From positions 806,001 through 870,000 of the forward strand of contig JAUDYN010000010.1 of the NCBI GenBank assembly GCA_030407005.1: a stretch of 64,000 nt of DNA. Direction: 5' to 3'. This DNA comes from Desarmillaria ectypa (Eukaryota; Basidiomycota; Agaricomycetes; Agaricales; Physalacriaceae). Of the stretch, positions 45,719 through 59,128 are shown piece after piece. The number at the start of each line of letters is the position of its first letter. Within the stretch, counting starts at the first letter, position 1. Made by a program: the position numbers and the translations under genes. Under the pieces are notes generated by a model. It did no database searches and was not told the DNA's origin. It saw nothing but the letters and a program-made list of their open reading frames with translations.

Positions 45719-48700
45719 ACTTCACAGACCCCGAAGCCAAAGACCCTTCAAGAATTGAACACAAACAGGTATGTCACTCTCCTTAAAGAAGCTGACACAA
45801 TAATCTATAGTGAATCTCAAGCCTCCGACGAGGTGTGGGACTTGCCAGGTGGTGCTGACACCACCATGAAGTCCAACAAGCTCAGCTCACTGGATACACT
45901 GCTGAGTGATCAGCGATGGGCAGAGGGTAGTAGGCAGGACTCCTTCAGGCCTCCCAGAAGTCCGAATGCCTCAGTATCCTCCTCAAGTGGAGGGACAAGT
46001 CCAACAACCTTGCCAGGGTCAGCAGGAGACTAGGAGAGCATCTCTAACCAAGGCCAGGAGCAGGGCCATGTGCTAGCTGGACCAGTGAGAGACCAGCCAG
46101 TAGTGCAGCTGATGGCAATGCTGATGAGATTTGCCCCAGCTGCAAAAGCTCAGTACTCTGCTGCAATGGCTAGTAGAAGCAGAACCTTGAATGCCTCAAG
46201 CCGAAACCAGACTCCTCCTGAGGCCTGGCAAGTTCCTGAGCAAACTACAGCTGAAGAACAGGGGGAAGCCACTAGCGCCCAGGTGGTAAAGAGGGGGCAT
46301 GCCAGTAGAACCACCATCATCGAAGTACCCGATGAGAAAGATGACACTGCCTTTAGGTTATGGCAAACCAGCCAGTCCAAAGCCAGTACCCCAATACTCA
46401 AAGTCTTGCCTGAAAGGGAAGCACTGAATCCAAAGCCTTGCCCAACCAGGAAGCACCAAACTCAAAGCCTTGCCCAATTGGGAAGCACCAAACCCGAAAT
46501 CCTGCCTAACAAGGGGGTACTGAACCTTGAAGTCCTGCCCAAAAGGAAGGCACATGATCACCAATGGTACAGACCATTCAGGATTGACTGGACTCTGCAT
46601 GCAGTTTGCAGCTCCAAGAACTTGGCAGCCACCAAAGCCATTCTTTTCATTTGGGTTCATCCCAAGTGACTTGGAGAGATAACTGATGAGCTTGTTCAAA
46701 GCTTAAGAACCGAAGAGAGCCTTGCACATGAGCAGCTCTATGAACTTCATGAACTGATCCATTATATCCACAGAACCAAGAGCTCAGGATGAGACTTTTT
46801 GGTGGATATCCAGCTCTCTCCTTGTATGGGGAAGCAGATATTAACAACCTGAGCATTGTTGGATAGTGGCTGCACAGGCAGTTCTATCAACTGAACATAT
46901 GTCCAACAATATCGGTTGGACACCCAAAAAGCTGCTGCCCTGATTCCAGTCTACAATGCAGATGGAACTTGCAATAAGGCAGGCAATGTAACCAAATTTG
47001 TGGAACTCTGAATGACTATTGGAGACCACAGCAAACAAATTGACCTTGCAGTCACTGACCTTGGTTCCAAAACTGTGTACTTGGGCCATGACTGGCTTAA
47101 ATGCCACAACCCTTTCGTCAACTGGAAAGCCAGAACCATAACATTTGGAAGATGTCATTGCATAAAAAATCATTTCATGCTTCCCGACCCAGATGAAGAA
47201 GACTAATAGGATGAAGAGTTGGAAGAAGGCGAAAGTATTCTTGCAGTCAACATGCAGAAAGAAATCATTCTTCGAGTGGTCCACCACACAAATAAACTGG
47301 CAGCAGCAGCAAATGCTGAGAAACTGAAACAGACCTTCAAGGAGCTCGTGCCTCCTCAGTACCAAAGTTTTTGAGATTTATTCTCAAAAGAAAGCTTTGA
47401 CGACTTACCCAAATGAAGACCCCGGGACCATGCCATCAAACTGGTTCCTAATGCCAAATCCACATTAGAGTGCAAAGTCTATCTGCTCAATCAAAATGAG
47501 CAAGAACAACTTGACAAGTTCCTCGATGAGAACTTAGACTCTGAATGAATTCATTCCTCAAAATCCCCATTCACCTCTCCCTTCTTCTTTGTCAAGAAAA
47601 AGGATGGCTCTCTATGGCCTGTTCAGGATTATCACAAACTGAACAAAATGACGATTAAAAATCATTATCCCCTTCCATTGATCTCTGAACTTATCAACAA
47701 ATTACATGGAGCAAAGTATTTCTCCAAGCTGGACATTCAGTGGGAATACAACAATGTCCACATCAGGCATGGAGATAAAGAAAAAGCCATGTTCAGGACT
47801 AACTGGGGACTCTTTGAGCCAACGGTTATATTCTTTGGCCTTACAAACTCACCAGCCATGTTTCAGTGGATGATGAATGACATCTTCAAGGATTTAATCA
47901 CTGGAGAAAAAGTTACTATTTACCTCGATGACATCCTTATTTTCACCAAATCCCTATCTGAACACCGAATCATCGTTCGGCAAGTACTACAATGGCTCTG
48001 AGAGAACAAGTTGTTCCTCAAAGCAGAGAAATGAGAGTTCGAGGTATTAGAAACCGAATACCTTAGGGTCATCATCAGCAAAGATGCTATTTGCATGGAC
48101 CCAGTCAAGATTGCAGGAATCGTGGAATGGCTGACTCTCACAAAGAAAAAAGAACTTCAGTTGTTCTTAGGATTCACAAACTTTTACTGAAAGTTCATTT
48201 GCAATTACTCCAAAATCGTACATCCCCTTACCCAGTTAACTGGAAAGGTAGATTGGATGTGGGGATCAGACCAGGAACAGGTGTTCTCCCAACTCAAGAA
48301 GTTGATGACGATGAATGTAGTTCTAATGATCCACTCAGATGATGGAAAGTTCCAAGTAGAGGCTGACACCAGTGATGGAGCCATCAGTGCTGTTCTGAGT
48401 CAAGAACAGAATGGCAAATGGAGACCAGTTGCCTTCATGTCAAAAGCATTGACAGTCACCAAACACAACTACAAAATTTATGACAAAGAGTTGTTAGTGA
48501 TCATGCTCGCCTTGGAAGAATGGCATCATTACCTCATGGGCACAAAAGAGACTATTGAAATCTGGACAGATCATCAAAATCTCCAGTACTTCCAGAAGCC
48601 CCAGAAATTGAACCAATGACAAGCATGATGGGTTATGGAATTGGCCAAATACCACTTTATCCTGCAACATAAAGCTGGAACCACCAACAAAAAGGCAGAC

Positions 48701-51700
48701 CTTCTTAGCAGACAAGACAATCACAATCAAGGAAAGGAAGACAACCAAGACATAGTTGTCCTTTCCCCTGAACATTTCCAGACACTAATATTGCCCACCA
48801 CTGAAGAACGAACCACACGTATAAGAGACGCAACATGACAAAAAACTCAATGGGACCAGGGGATTGAGAAGTCCCTTAACCATGAATGAGGAATTACCCA
48901 AGAAGATGAAATCTTGTGGTACAATGGACGAGTCTACATTCCTCAGGACCCCTCATTATGCAGTGAGATCATTTCCCAATATCATGACCATATCACTGTG
49001 GGACATCCAGGAATTGCCAAGACTCAGGAACTCATTCTCCAAGAATACTGGTGGCCGAAAATGAAAAGAGATGTTGAAGCTTACATCAAGGGATGTGAGA
49101 CTTGTCAATGAATGAAGAGTGATATGCAGGCCAAAGCTGCACCTCTTCATCCCAATGTGATCCCTGACACTCCATGGACACATATTTCTGTCAACATGGT
49201 CACTGGCTTACCAGAATCAGAAGGCTTTGATGCCTTACTCATCATCGTAGATTGGTTCTCAAAGAACATAATCCTTGTTCCATGTAATGAGGAATTATCC
49301 ACTGAGTGATGGGCATTGATGCTCTGCAACCATGTATATGCAAAACATGGAATGCTGCAGGTGGTCATATTGGACTGAGGACCCCAATTCGTATCTGCAT
49401 TCATGAAGGAACTCTATCAAATGCTGAACATTACCCAGAATGCCTCAATGGCATATCATCCCCAAATGGATGGACAGACAGAGAGAGTCAACTAGGAGGT
49501 TGAAAAGTATCTCCATATCTTTGTCAATCATTGACAGATGGACTGGGTAGCATGGCTACCCCTCGCCAAATTCGCCCACAATAACTGAACTCATTCGGCC
49601 ATGGGCAAGAGCCCTTTCATGGTCCTATATGGATGCCATCCTCAACTCATTCCTGATTCAATCCAGAAAACCAGTTTCGTGAATCCTGCAGCTGTCAATT
49701 TCACCAAAACAATGGCCAAGGTTCATAAAGAAGTACATGATGCTTTGGAAAAAGCAGTGGTGCAAATGAAGGCGCAATATGACAAGCAAAAACAGTCACC
49801 ATGATGATGTGCTTGGTAACAGCAAGTGACAAAAGAATTAGGGAATGGCAATGAACACCAATCACACTAAACCTCTTACTACTCTACACTTAATCACCAA
49901 TATTGAATTCAGGTGGTTTCAAGTACGATGGAAGCACTCTGCAGACTTCAATAATCAAGTACAATTGTCTTAAAGACATTTTATTCGTTACTAGTGAGTT
50001 TATACAAAGTACTACTCGTACTAGTGAGGTGGGTAAGACACAATTGGATAAGAGTGACTTGGTTTGAGCTACTGCGCTTGTTCTGACTGAAACTGCTTCA
50101 GACTGGTGGTGCTCTTGGCCCTATACTGCTTCCTACAAGTGATAAACACTTGACCAGTCGCACTCTTGGCTAACTAGTGGCACTCTTGGCCTAAGAATAA
50201 ACTATAACTCCGAGAACTTTGCTTGAACTAACTTCAAAACACTCCGGACCTTTGCAGAACACAACAGTGACTCTAATGGACTTCAATTCAATGCAATTCT
50301 ATGGGTGACTTAGCGACTATTAATCACTTCATCGAGGTTAAGCACAAAAGCCTTTAATTGGGGACACCAGTTACTACCAGTGAGGGCTCAACTGCGGGGA
50401 TGGCTTGCCTGCTTTGCATGAGCGCCCATCCCACTACTTATATACTACTGAGGCAAAACTATAAATATCATCTGGGTATAGGGTATATTGGTAAGGATTT
50501 CTTGGCTAGTCATGAATAATGGTGAATAATCACACCATAGTCGGTCTAGTCTGTTTTCTTTTCAAATATTCGGTCTAGAGACTCCACAGTTGGTCTTTCC
50601 ACACCCTTGGCACAACTACATGCCCTAGTAACACGGTTATATGGATATCCGGATATTGGTGCCTGTAACAGCTATCCGATCATGATTGAGGGTGCAGTCC
50701 AGCTCCACTAGCATTGATCATAAGAGATCTATATCAAAATAGTCGGATCTGGGCTCAAGGTTAATCCATTCCTAATTTATTTCTAAGTCCTGTTTCAAGA
50801 TTGCCATGTGACTAGTTATCCTGACTTAGGTGTTTATGCCCAGTAGGACTTAGATGCAACACTATTAGAGGGTTAAATCTACCAGCCATCCAGACTAGTA
50901 ACTCGAATGCTAGCAGGACTAAGTGAAATACAGCCACTAGCAAATGAAGGATGCTACTAGCACACCAAAACCAGGAGCAGAGTACACAGATCTCGTCAAA
51001 TTCTGTCACTAGCAGCCCAGACTGGGCATAAATGCTTAAGTCAGGATAACTAGTCACATGGCAATCTTGAAACAGGACTTAGAAATAAATTAGGAATGGA
51101 TTAACCTTGAGCCCAGATCCGACTATTTTGATATAGATCTCTTATGATCAATGCTAGTGGAGCTGGACTGCACCCTCAATCATGATCGGATAGCTGTTAC
51201 AGGCACCAATATCCGGATATCCATATAACCGTGTTACTAGGGCATGTAGTTGTGCCAAGGGTGTGGAAAGACCAACTGTGGAGTCTCTAGACCGAATATT
51301 TGAAAAGAAAACAGACTAGACCGACTATGGTGTGATTATTCACCATTATTCATGACTAGCCAAGAAATCCTTACCAATATACCCTATACCCAGATGATAT
51401 TTATAGTTTTGCCTCAGTAGTATATAAGTAGTGGGATGGGCGCTCATGCAAAGCAGGCAAGCCATCCCCGCAGTTGAGCCCTCACTGGTAGTAACTGGTG
51501 TCCCCAATTAAAGGCTTTTGTGCTTAACCTCGATGAAGTGATTAATAGTCGCTAAGTCACCCATAGAATTGCATTGAATTGAAGTCCATTAGAGTCACTG
51601 TTGTGTTCTGCAAAGGTCCGGAGTGTTTTGAAGTTAGTTCAAGCAAAGTTCTCGGAGTTATAGTTTATTCTTAGGCCAAGAGTGCCACTAGTTAGCCAAG

Positions 51701-52753
51701 AGTGCGACTGGTCAAGTGTTTATCACTTGTAGGAAGCAGTATAGGGCCAAGAGCACCACCAGTCTGAAGCAGTTTCAGTCAGAACAAGCGCAGTAGCTCA
51801 AACCAAGTCACTCTTATCCAATTGTGTCTTACCCACCTCACTAGTACGAGTAGTACTTTGTATAAACTCACTAGTAACGAATAAAATGTCTTTAAGACAA
51901 TTGTACTTGATTATTGAAGTCTGCAGAGTGCTTCCATCGTACTTGAAACCACCTGAATTCAATATTGGTGATTAAGTGTAGAGTAGTAAGAGGTTTAGTG
52001 TGATTGGTGTTCATTGCCATTCTCTAATTCTTTTGTCACTAGCTGTTACCAAGCACATCAGCATATCAATGGGAATACCAAATCAGTGATAAGGTCTGGC
52101 TTGACACTGCCAATCTTCATCTTCCTTGACCCAAGAAGAAACTTGACAACAAATGAATGGGACTGTTCGAAATCATCGAGAAGACAGGTGCAGCAGCATA
52201 CAAGTTGAAACTGCTGCCTCACTGGAAGATTCATCCCCGTTTTAATGAGAAACTGTTGACTCCCTACATCACACCCTCATTCCCTAATCAGCAGCAACTG
52301 CTGCCTTCTCTCCCAGACCTCATTGATGGTCAAGAGGAATATAAAATCGAAGAAGTTTTGGACTCATGCACTCAGAAGGTATGCTCAAAAAGAGGACAAC
52401 TGTCTAGAGAAGTCACAGACTATCTAGTCAAATGGAAAGGGTGGACCCATGAACACAACTCATGGGTTTGAGAAAACAAGATGACAAACACATTGGAAGC
52501 AATCCAAGAGTACCAGGCCAGTGTTAACCATGCCATATACACTCCAAAAATCGTAACCAAAAGCAAGATAGTGGTCAAGATCTTAGACCATGAATACTTG
52601 GAATACGGCAATGTAGCCTACCTTGCTGAGTGAAAGGATGGATATACCAAATGGATTGTCAATCCAGACAAGAAATTATAGAAAAAGTTGATTGATCAGT
52701 ACTGGATCAGTCAAATCAAAACACAGTTTGATGCCCCCGAAGAAGAGCCTTAG
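45719..52753 (+). pseudogene. Element B pol remnant (PR-RT-RNaseH-IN, chromodomain after X insertion)
   Basis: Order as in E: Ser/Thr linker; a repeat array of about five 12-13-residue units (46,380-46,550, KVLPEREALNPKPCPTRKH type); protease LDSGCTGSSIN; RT with VKKKDGSLWPVQDYHKLN and YLDD near 47,921; RNase H; integrase with CETCQ and the DDE region. The frame is then cut at 49,804 by the X palindrome and resumes at 52,061 with the chromodomain (YKIEEVLDSCTQKVCS, VTDYLVKWKGWTHEHNSWV). Stops include TGA at former CGA and TGG codons. Confidence 0.85.
49805..52060. repeat. Palindrome of two X repeats, 1,040-bp arms
   Basis: The left arm 49805-50844 is the reverse complement of the right arm 51021-52060, with an unpaired spacer 50845-51020. 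Both arms are 3' parts of repeat X in opposite orientation. It lies inside element B between integrase and chromodomain. Confidence 0.8.
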
Positions 52754-52785
52754 CAGTCAGGACAACTGCTTTAACAAGGGGGTAA

Positions 52786-53202
52786 TGTTACAATTTTTCC
52801 ATTATCTAATCCTATCTGAGTCATATCCATGACTCATCCATCTTATCAACTATCGATTCTGACTCATATCCAACCACTCACCAACTGGTACCCTCATTCT
52901 CACCATCTGTCACCCCAGACATTCTCTATTGGACCAATGATCCTTCCAGACCATTCTCCTTTAACACTGTTCAAGCATGGACTTTACTATTTCAGCTATA
53001 TATATCACCATAAAAACAGTATATAAGTAGAGTAAAACCCATCATTGTACTCTATCTTTTGACTAAACTTAATCCATATACCTCTTACTCTCACACACTA
53101 AAGACTATGCTTAATCCTCTAACTGGGTAATTGTTCGAACATGTAACAGCCCAAAGAGGATAGCTGACATCCCAAGTCACATGATTAAGTTGGTCCCTAA
53201 CA
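52786..53202 (+). repeat. Element B 3' LTR, 417 bp
   Basis: Preceded by the polypurine tract AACAAGGGGGTAA. Same length as the 5' LTR, differing by a handful of transitions. Confidence 0.9.
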
Positions 53203-53934
53203 TGTACTTGCTGAAGCTCTTAAAGCCAAGCTTCATGAGAGCCAACCATACTCAGGGGATACCTCAAAATCTCATGATCATCTTCACTTCACAGTGTGAG
53301 AGTCTAAAGAAGATCACATACTTCAGTTCATTGACCATGACTGAGGATTAGGAGGAGAATTATCTATCTCATAGATATTAGACCTATGATTCAGTCCAGG
53401 AGAGTTCTGGGGAAGGCAACTGGCTATGTTTGACCATATACCAGCCCTTCAGAATATGGATTACTCTCAGATGGGGCATCCACTAGCCACTGTTGCTTGA
53501 AAATCATTGACTAAGCATATTCTGTTTATCAAGGAATCCAAGAATATGGAAGAGGATGTTCTATATATCATTTACCCTCACCTAAGAAAGCCCTCACAAA
53601 AGTACATCATTGAGGATATTCATTGTGAGTTTAAAACATCAGTACCAATCAAATATCTGACCAATCTAAACTTCAATCTCCTAAATTAGTATCAGATGAA
53701 GCTTGATGAAGCCTATGAAAATCTTCTACAATATCTGAAAAGCCCTGTTGAATATGAGTTTCTTACTCACTTGTTCTTGCAGTCTATGAAAATGAACCCA
53801 TTTGAGAAAGAACTTGACTCAATGGTTGCAGCAGCTGATAGCTACTTGCACTTGATGAATAGCAATCTGCATTGGGAAGAATGAAATGGCTACACTCATA
53901 TTATGAGAATAGCAGGAGTCCAAATCAAGCCAAG

Positions 53935-54544
53935 GTCAAGTGTTTATCACTTGTAGGAAGCAGTATAGGGCCAAGAGCACCACCAGTCTGAAGCAGTTTC
54001 AGTCAGAACAAGCGCAGTAGCTCAAACCAAGTCACTCTTATCCAATTGTGTCTTACCCACCTCACTAGTATGAGTAGTACTTTGTATAAACTCACTAGTA
54101 ATGAATAAAATGTCTTTAAGACAATTGTACTTGATTATTGAAGTCTGCAGAGTGCTTCCATCATACTCGAAACCGCCCAAATTCAATATTGGTGATTAAG
54201 TGTAGAGTAGTAAGAGGTTTAGTGTGATTGGTGTTCATTGCCATTCCCTAATTCTTTTGTCACTTGCCGTTACCAAGCACATCACCATGGTGACTGTTTT
54301 TGCTTGTCATATTGCGCCTTCATTTGCACCACTGCTTTTTCCAAAGCATCATGTACTTCTTTATGAACCTTGGCCATTGTTTTGGTGAAATTGACAGCTG
54401 CAGGATTCACGAAACTGGTTTTCTGGATTGAATCAGGAATGAGTTGAGGATGGCATCCATATAGGACCATGAAAGGGCTCTTGCCCATGGCCGAATGAGT
54501 TCAGTTATTGTGGGTGAATTCAGTGAGGGGTAGCCATGCTACCC
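53935..54544 (-). repeat. Inverted copy of X end plus B integrase end
   Basis: 53935-54284 is an X 3' end and 54285-54544 is the reverse complement of the B integrase segment 49545-49804. Together they equal the reverse complement of 49545-50154. The copied integrase end reads ...KQSPW with TGG intact, whereas B itself has TGA there, so the source was a less mutated copy. It is embedded in element A between its pre-protease linker and protease. Confidence 0.7.
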
Positions 54545-54599
54545 TATACCCTGCTATCCAGTGAAATGTCTCAGTTATCAAGGACATTAGCTGTGTGGT

Positions 54600-57500
54600 G
54601 CCATGATCTCTGGTCATTGTCATTGATATTAATGAAAAGCCATGCTGAGCCTTAGTTGATATAGGCTCACTGGGAGATTTTATGTCTACTCAATTAGCAG
54701 ATCAGTTAAGGGTATTCAATGTTAGGACCCTATTTACACATGATCTTTAGATCAAATGCTAACTCCTGGGCTGTCTCACATTCAGACAATCATCCATAGT
54801 AGGAGAGCAGTGAAGATCTGAGGATGAGTGTAAGAGGTATATTGATTAAGTTTAGTTGGAAGATGAAGAATATACATGAAAAGTACACTACTTATATACT
54901 GAAACCTGGAGGCTAATAATAGTATCCTCCATGTATATGTCATACATGAACCATGTGTCTGTTGCACTACCATAGTCAGATGGTTGAATTAGGGTGACAG
55001 CATGAGTAAATCGATGGTGTGATTGATGAGTGAGTGATATTCAATAGATGAGAAGTAATAAGATGCAGATAAGATAGGAAAAATAGAAAAATCATAACAT
55101 TCAAGACATATCTTCCATCACCAATCCTCTTGCATCTTACAGTCAAAGGATCTCATTCAAAGATTCTCTGTGAGACAAAGATTCAATTCAAGTACTAGAG
55201 CATCAAGTCAGAATATTACTTTGACATTGCAAACCTCTCTGGCTATGATTTGGTCCTTGAAACCCTATGGTTGTACCAGTATAATGTTTATGTTGGCTTT
55301 AATTCATCATCTATTGAGATTGAAAGTAACATGACATTGCCTATGGTGGGTGATAATGTTAGCCAGATTCAGTCTCAAGCTATAATGGCTAGTGAGGATG
55401 CACTTGAGCAAGTTTGCACAGAGCTTCATGAGTATATAGCCCCCATCTGCAAAATAGCTTTAGAAACACCATTATCACCACTACAGGCCATCAACCATAT
55501 GATTCCATTGATTGATGAGCACAAGATATATCTCTGAATGCCATTTAGATGCCCTGAGGCTTTCACTCACAATAGGACCAAAAATGAAGAGATTACCTGT
55601 CTTCAGGTAGGTGAAAACTTACTACTGCAGGGAATTCAGTACCAATGTTGCTGATTTCAAAAGTAGGGAAGCAAAAACACTTACTCTGAACTGTCATCAA
55701 CTTGCAATCACACAATGCTAACACTTGCAAAGTATTAGCACCTCTCCCAAGTATTGAAGAGATCTTATGTCATATTGCAAAATGCAAATACTAAAGCATT
55801 ATTGATAGCAAGGATGCCTATAAGCAAATCTGAATCATTCCTGAGCATGTCAATAGGACTACTGTCACAACTCCTGATGAAAATATAGTTAGTCTCATTC
55901 TATAATAGAGTGACTGCAATGCATCTGCAACTTACCAGGCACTGATAAACTATATCTTCTCACCCTACATCAATGTCTTTATGGAGGTTTACCTAGACAA
56001 TGTTATTATCTATTCAGACACAGTCAAGGATCACATTAAGCATGTTAAATGTATTATTGATATGTTGAAGTAAGAGCAATTATACTTGAGTGTCTCAAAA
56101 CTTAACTTTTTATTAAAAGAAATGAAAGTACTAGGTTATATTATTGATGATAATAGAATATGTATGGATCCTGATAAGATAGACTCTATAATCAACTGGA
56201 AGACTCCTACATCAAAAGGATTATTGTCAGGATTTCTTGAAAGTATAGGATATCTTGCAGATGACTTATCTCACATCCATGGTCCCATGGGAATCCTTCA
56301 TACTCTCACAGGCTCAATGGTCCCATTCTGTTAGTCCTACACTGAATAGTAAGCTTTTGATGAGATCAAGGAAATTGTTGAGCATCACTATAATCATAGC
56401 CAAGTACTATTAGTCACCAAATCATAAACCTGTCTGGATAGTCATGGATGCAAGCTCTGCCAGCATTGCAGGATATATTGCATAAAGTAATAAATGGCAG
56501 AAGGCCAAGATTGCAGCTTTCTATTCTACAAAGCTCAGTTCAGCACAATAGAATTATGTGGTTCATGAACTAGAAATGCTAGCAGGTCTTGAAATGATGC
56601 TATGCCACTGGAATGTCCTACAGGGTATTTATTTTATATGGATAACAGATCATAAGAGATTAATTCACCTTATAAAGCAAAAAGACTTAATAGGAAGACA
56701 AGCACATTGGTTAGAAAAGATAAGCATGTTCGATTTTAAAATACAATACATACCTGATAAAACCAATATCCTCTCAGATGCCCTCTCACATATATACACC
56801 AATGATGCCCCTGGTACTGTTCATGCATACTCTGAATACACTGTTTATGATGATAATGTCAGTATAGATCACCTAAACAATCATGGAATCACCATACCAT
56901 TACTTGCAGGCTTAGAAGCCTTTGCAGCATGTACAACCCATACCAGAGCACTCCCAAAACAATCCAATGCAGATACAGATCATCTAAAAACATTGTTTGA
57001 GTTTGCAAAGAGGATAAAAGGTCATGTACATGTTGTTGGCCCTAGATATGTATAGGAGGGTGGGAGTATCGAAAATTTGGCTTCATCATCATCCAGTACA
57101 TATTGCAATAGCCCTAAACTCGTTAATGAACCCAAAATGTGGTCAGAAAGCAGTGGAAATGATAATAAACAGCAGAAAAAGCTCACCATCAAAATCTCTG
57201 CAAGATCAAGCTATAGCTTCAAGGATACAAGCCAGAACTTATCCAAACAACCTGCCAGAGCTTTAGAAGACATGTATAGAGGTTCCAAGAGCAAGGACTT
57301 GTCACACAGAAGTTGGGATAGTAGTAGATCTAAAGAGACTGATGCCCAAAGTGCTGGCAAAGCAAGATCACATGATCAGGAAAAAGTTGGCACTGACTTA
57401 GACTTGACTGGGGCAACATTGCTCAATGTTATCCCCTCACTCAATGGCCTCAACTTTGAAAAGACAATACAGCACTAGTATTCTAATGATCCTCTCTTCA

Positions 57501-58675
57501 AGAAAATAATGGAAAACCCAGCCCACTTTGCTAACTTTGAGTGGAACCAGAATATTGGCCTTCTCTACCTAAAGGATAATGACCAACTTCTCTGCATATC
57601 TTGTACTCTCATAAATGGTTATACAGCTCAAGAAATTATTATTTCAGAAGCTCATTCAATTTTAGCTTATCTTAGTGCAAGCAAAATATTGGATTATCTT
57701 TGCCAGAATGTATGGTAGAAGGATATGGTTTTGGATGTCAAATCATATTGTGAGTCATGTCATACTTGCAAAATGAGCAAGCCTAATAACCAGAAGTCTT
57801 ATGGCCTACTGCACCCTCTCAAGGTTCCATCCTATCTCTAGGAAGCTATTGATATTGACTTTATGGGACTATTACTAGATTCAAAAAATCACAATAGAAC
57901 TTTTGACTTGATAACTATTATTATTGACCTATTTACTTCAATAGTATACCTTGTTCCATATTATACAACTTACTCTGCTCACCAAGTGGCTGAACTGATA
58001 TTCGAGCATGTCTATAAGCATTATGGAATGCCTTGATAGATTATAAGTGATCATGACTCTCTGTTCACTAGTGTCTTTTAGAAAAGGCTGCATGAGCTTA
58101 CAGGTACCCAGCTGAATATGTCCAGTGCATATCACCCTCAGAGTGATGGGGCTACTGAACAGGCTAATCATACTATTACTCAGATATTATAGCAATGCAT
58201 AGATTCCACTCAAAAGGATTGAGTATCAAAATTACCAGCTATTGAATTTGCCCTTAACTGTGCCCAGTTGGAAACTACTGGCTATGCTCCATTCATGCTC
58301 AACACAGGACAGATGCCTCACTCAATGATATGAAACTTGAACATAAAGAATGAGTATCTCTCAGTCCATACCTTTGTTCAATTGCGATATCTAGCTATTA
58401 TATCAGCTCATGATGCAATTCTTGAGACTCAAGTCAAGCAAACTCAGATCACAAATAGGAAGCAGTATTTTGAGCCCTTCTATGAAGATGATTTAGTATA
58501 TGTATCTACTCAGAATTTGAAGTTTGCTAAAGATCTAGCTTGCAAAGAAATTCCAAAATATATTGGCCCTTACAAGATATCAAGAGACTTTGGAAATCAT
58601 TTATTCCATGTGGAGCTACCTTCAAGCTTTATTCAGAGAGGAGTACACCCAGTTTTTCACTCTTCCTTGCTTTAG
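54600..58675 (+). pseudogene. Element A pol remnant (PR, RT, RNase H, integrase)
   Basis: Protease begins near 54,650 (LVDIGSLGDFMSTQLADQLR), is interrupted by the solo LTR, and resumes EYYFDIANLSGYDLVLETLW. RT spans about 55,550-56,330 with the active-site line YLDNVIIYSDTVKDHIKHV, where YLDD is expected. RNase H end near 56,560-56,830 (WITDHKRLIHLIKQKD). Integrase from 57,480 has CESCHTCKMSKPNNQ, IDIDFMGLLL, IISDHDSLFTS and YHPQSDGATEQANHT, ending in a GPYKISRDFGNHLFHVELP module. Stops are frequent. Confidence 0.8.
54720..55099 (-). repeat. Solo LTR in element A protease, 380 bp
   Basis: Flanked by TTCAA (54715-54719 and 55100-55104), TGTTAGG...ATCATAACA on the plus strand. B/D/E-family LTR in inverted orientation, strongly diverged and CpG-poor. 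Confidence 0.85.
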
Positions 58676-59128
58676 CTACATGTTTCTAATAATGATCATA
58701 GATTTCCAGAATGTCTTGACACCCAGATACAAGAGACTCCAGAGACAGACCCTCAATGAAAAATTAAATGGATCTTATCACATCATGATGCTAAGGATCA
58801 AGCAGTGTTTAAAGTAAAATGGACTACTGGTGATATTATGTGAATGCTGTTTGACTAGCTTGTAGGGCTTGGCAGTCTCACTGACTATCTTAATCTGTTG
58901 GGATATACATCTATTGGTAATCTACCAAGGGGTTGAGCATCACTACCACTCAATCCAGAACAGTATGGAATTTCCATGGGGAGTATCTCATTTGATTTGG
59001 ATGATCATGTGAGGGTAGAAAAGGGTACATCTGTTGTGATTTTTCCTTCACTTGTGCACCCTCTCTCTCATTATTCTCCACTATGCTATTCTCCCTCCAG
59101 ATCCATCACCTCTCTATTTCCCTCAGCT

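Larger units (their letters stand above)
42481..53202 (+). mobile_element. Element B: Ty3/gypsy chromovirus (family of D and E)
   Basis: Flanked by TGTAC (42476-42480 and 53203-53207), inserted in element A. LTRs of 417 bp (42481-42897, 52786-53202). The internal order is as in E, with an X-repeat palindrome (49805-52060) inserted between integrase and chromodomain. Coding frames are broken by TGA/TAG/TAA codons. Confidence 0.92.

Noticed and set aside
49805..52060. DNA transposon with long terminal inverted repeats
   Set aside because: The X unit has TG...CA ends, a TATA box and AATAAA in LTR order, and one copy has a 4-bp duplication. Two LTR-like copies in opposite orientation explain the palindrome better than a foldback transposon, though the latter is not fully excluded.
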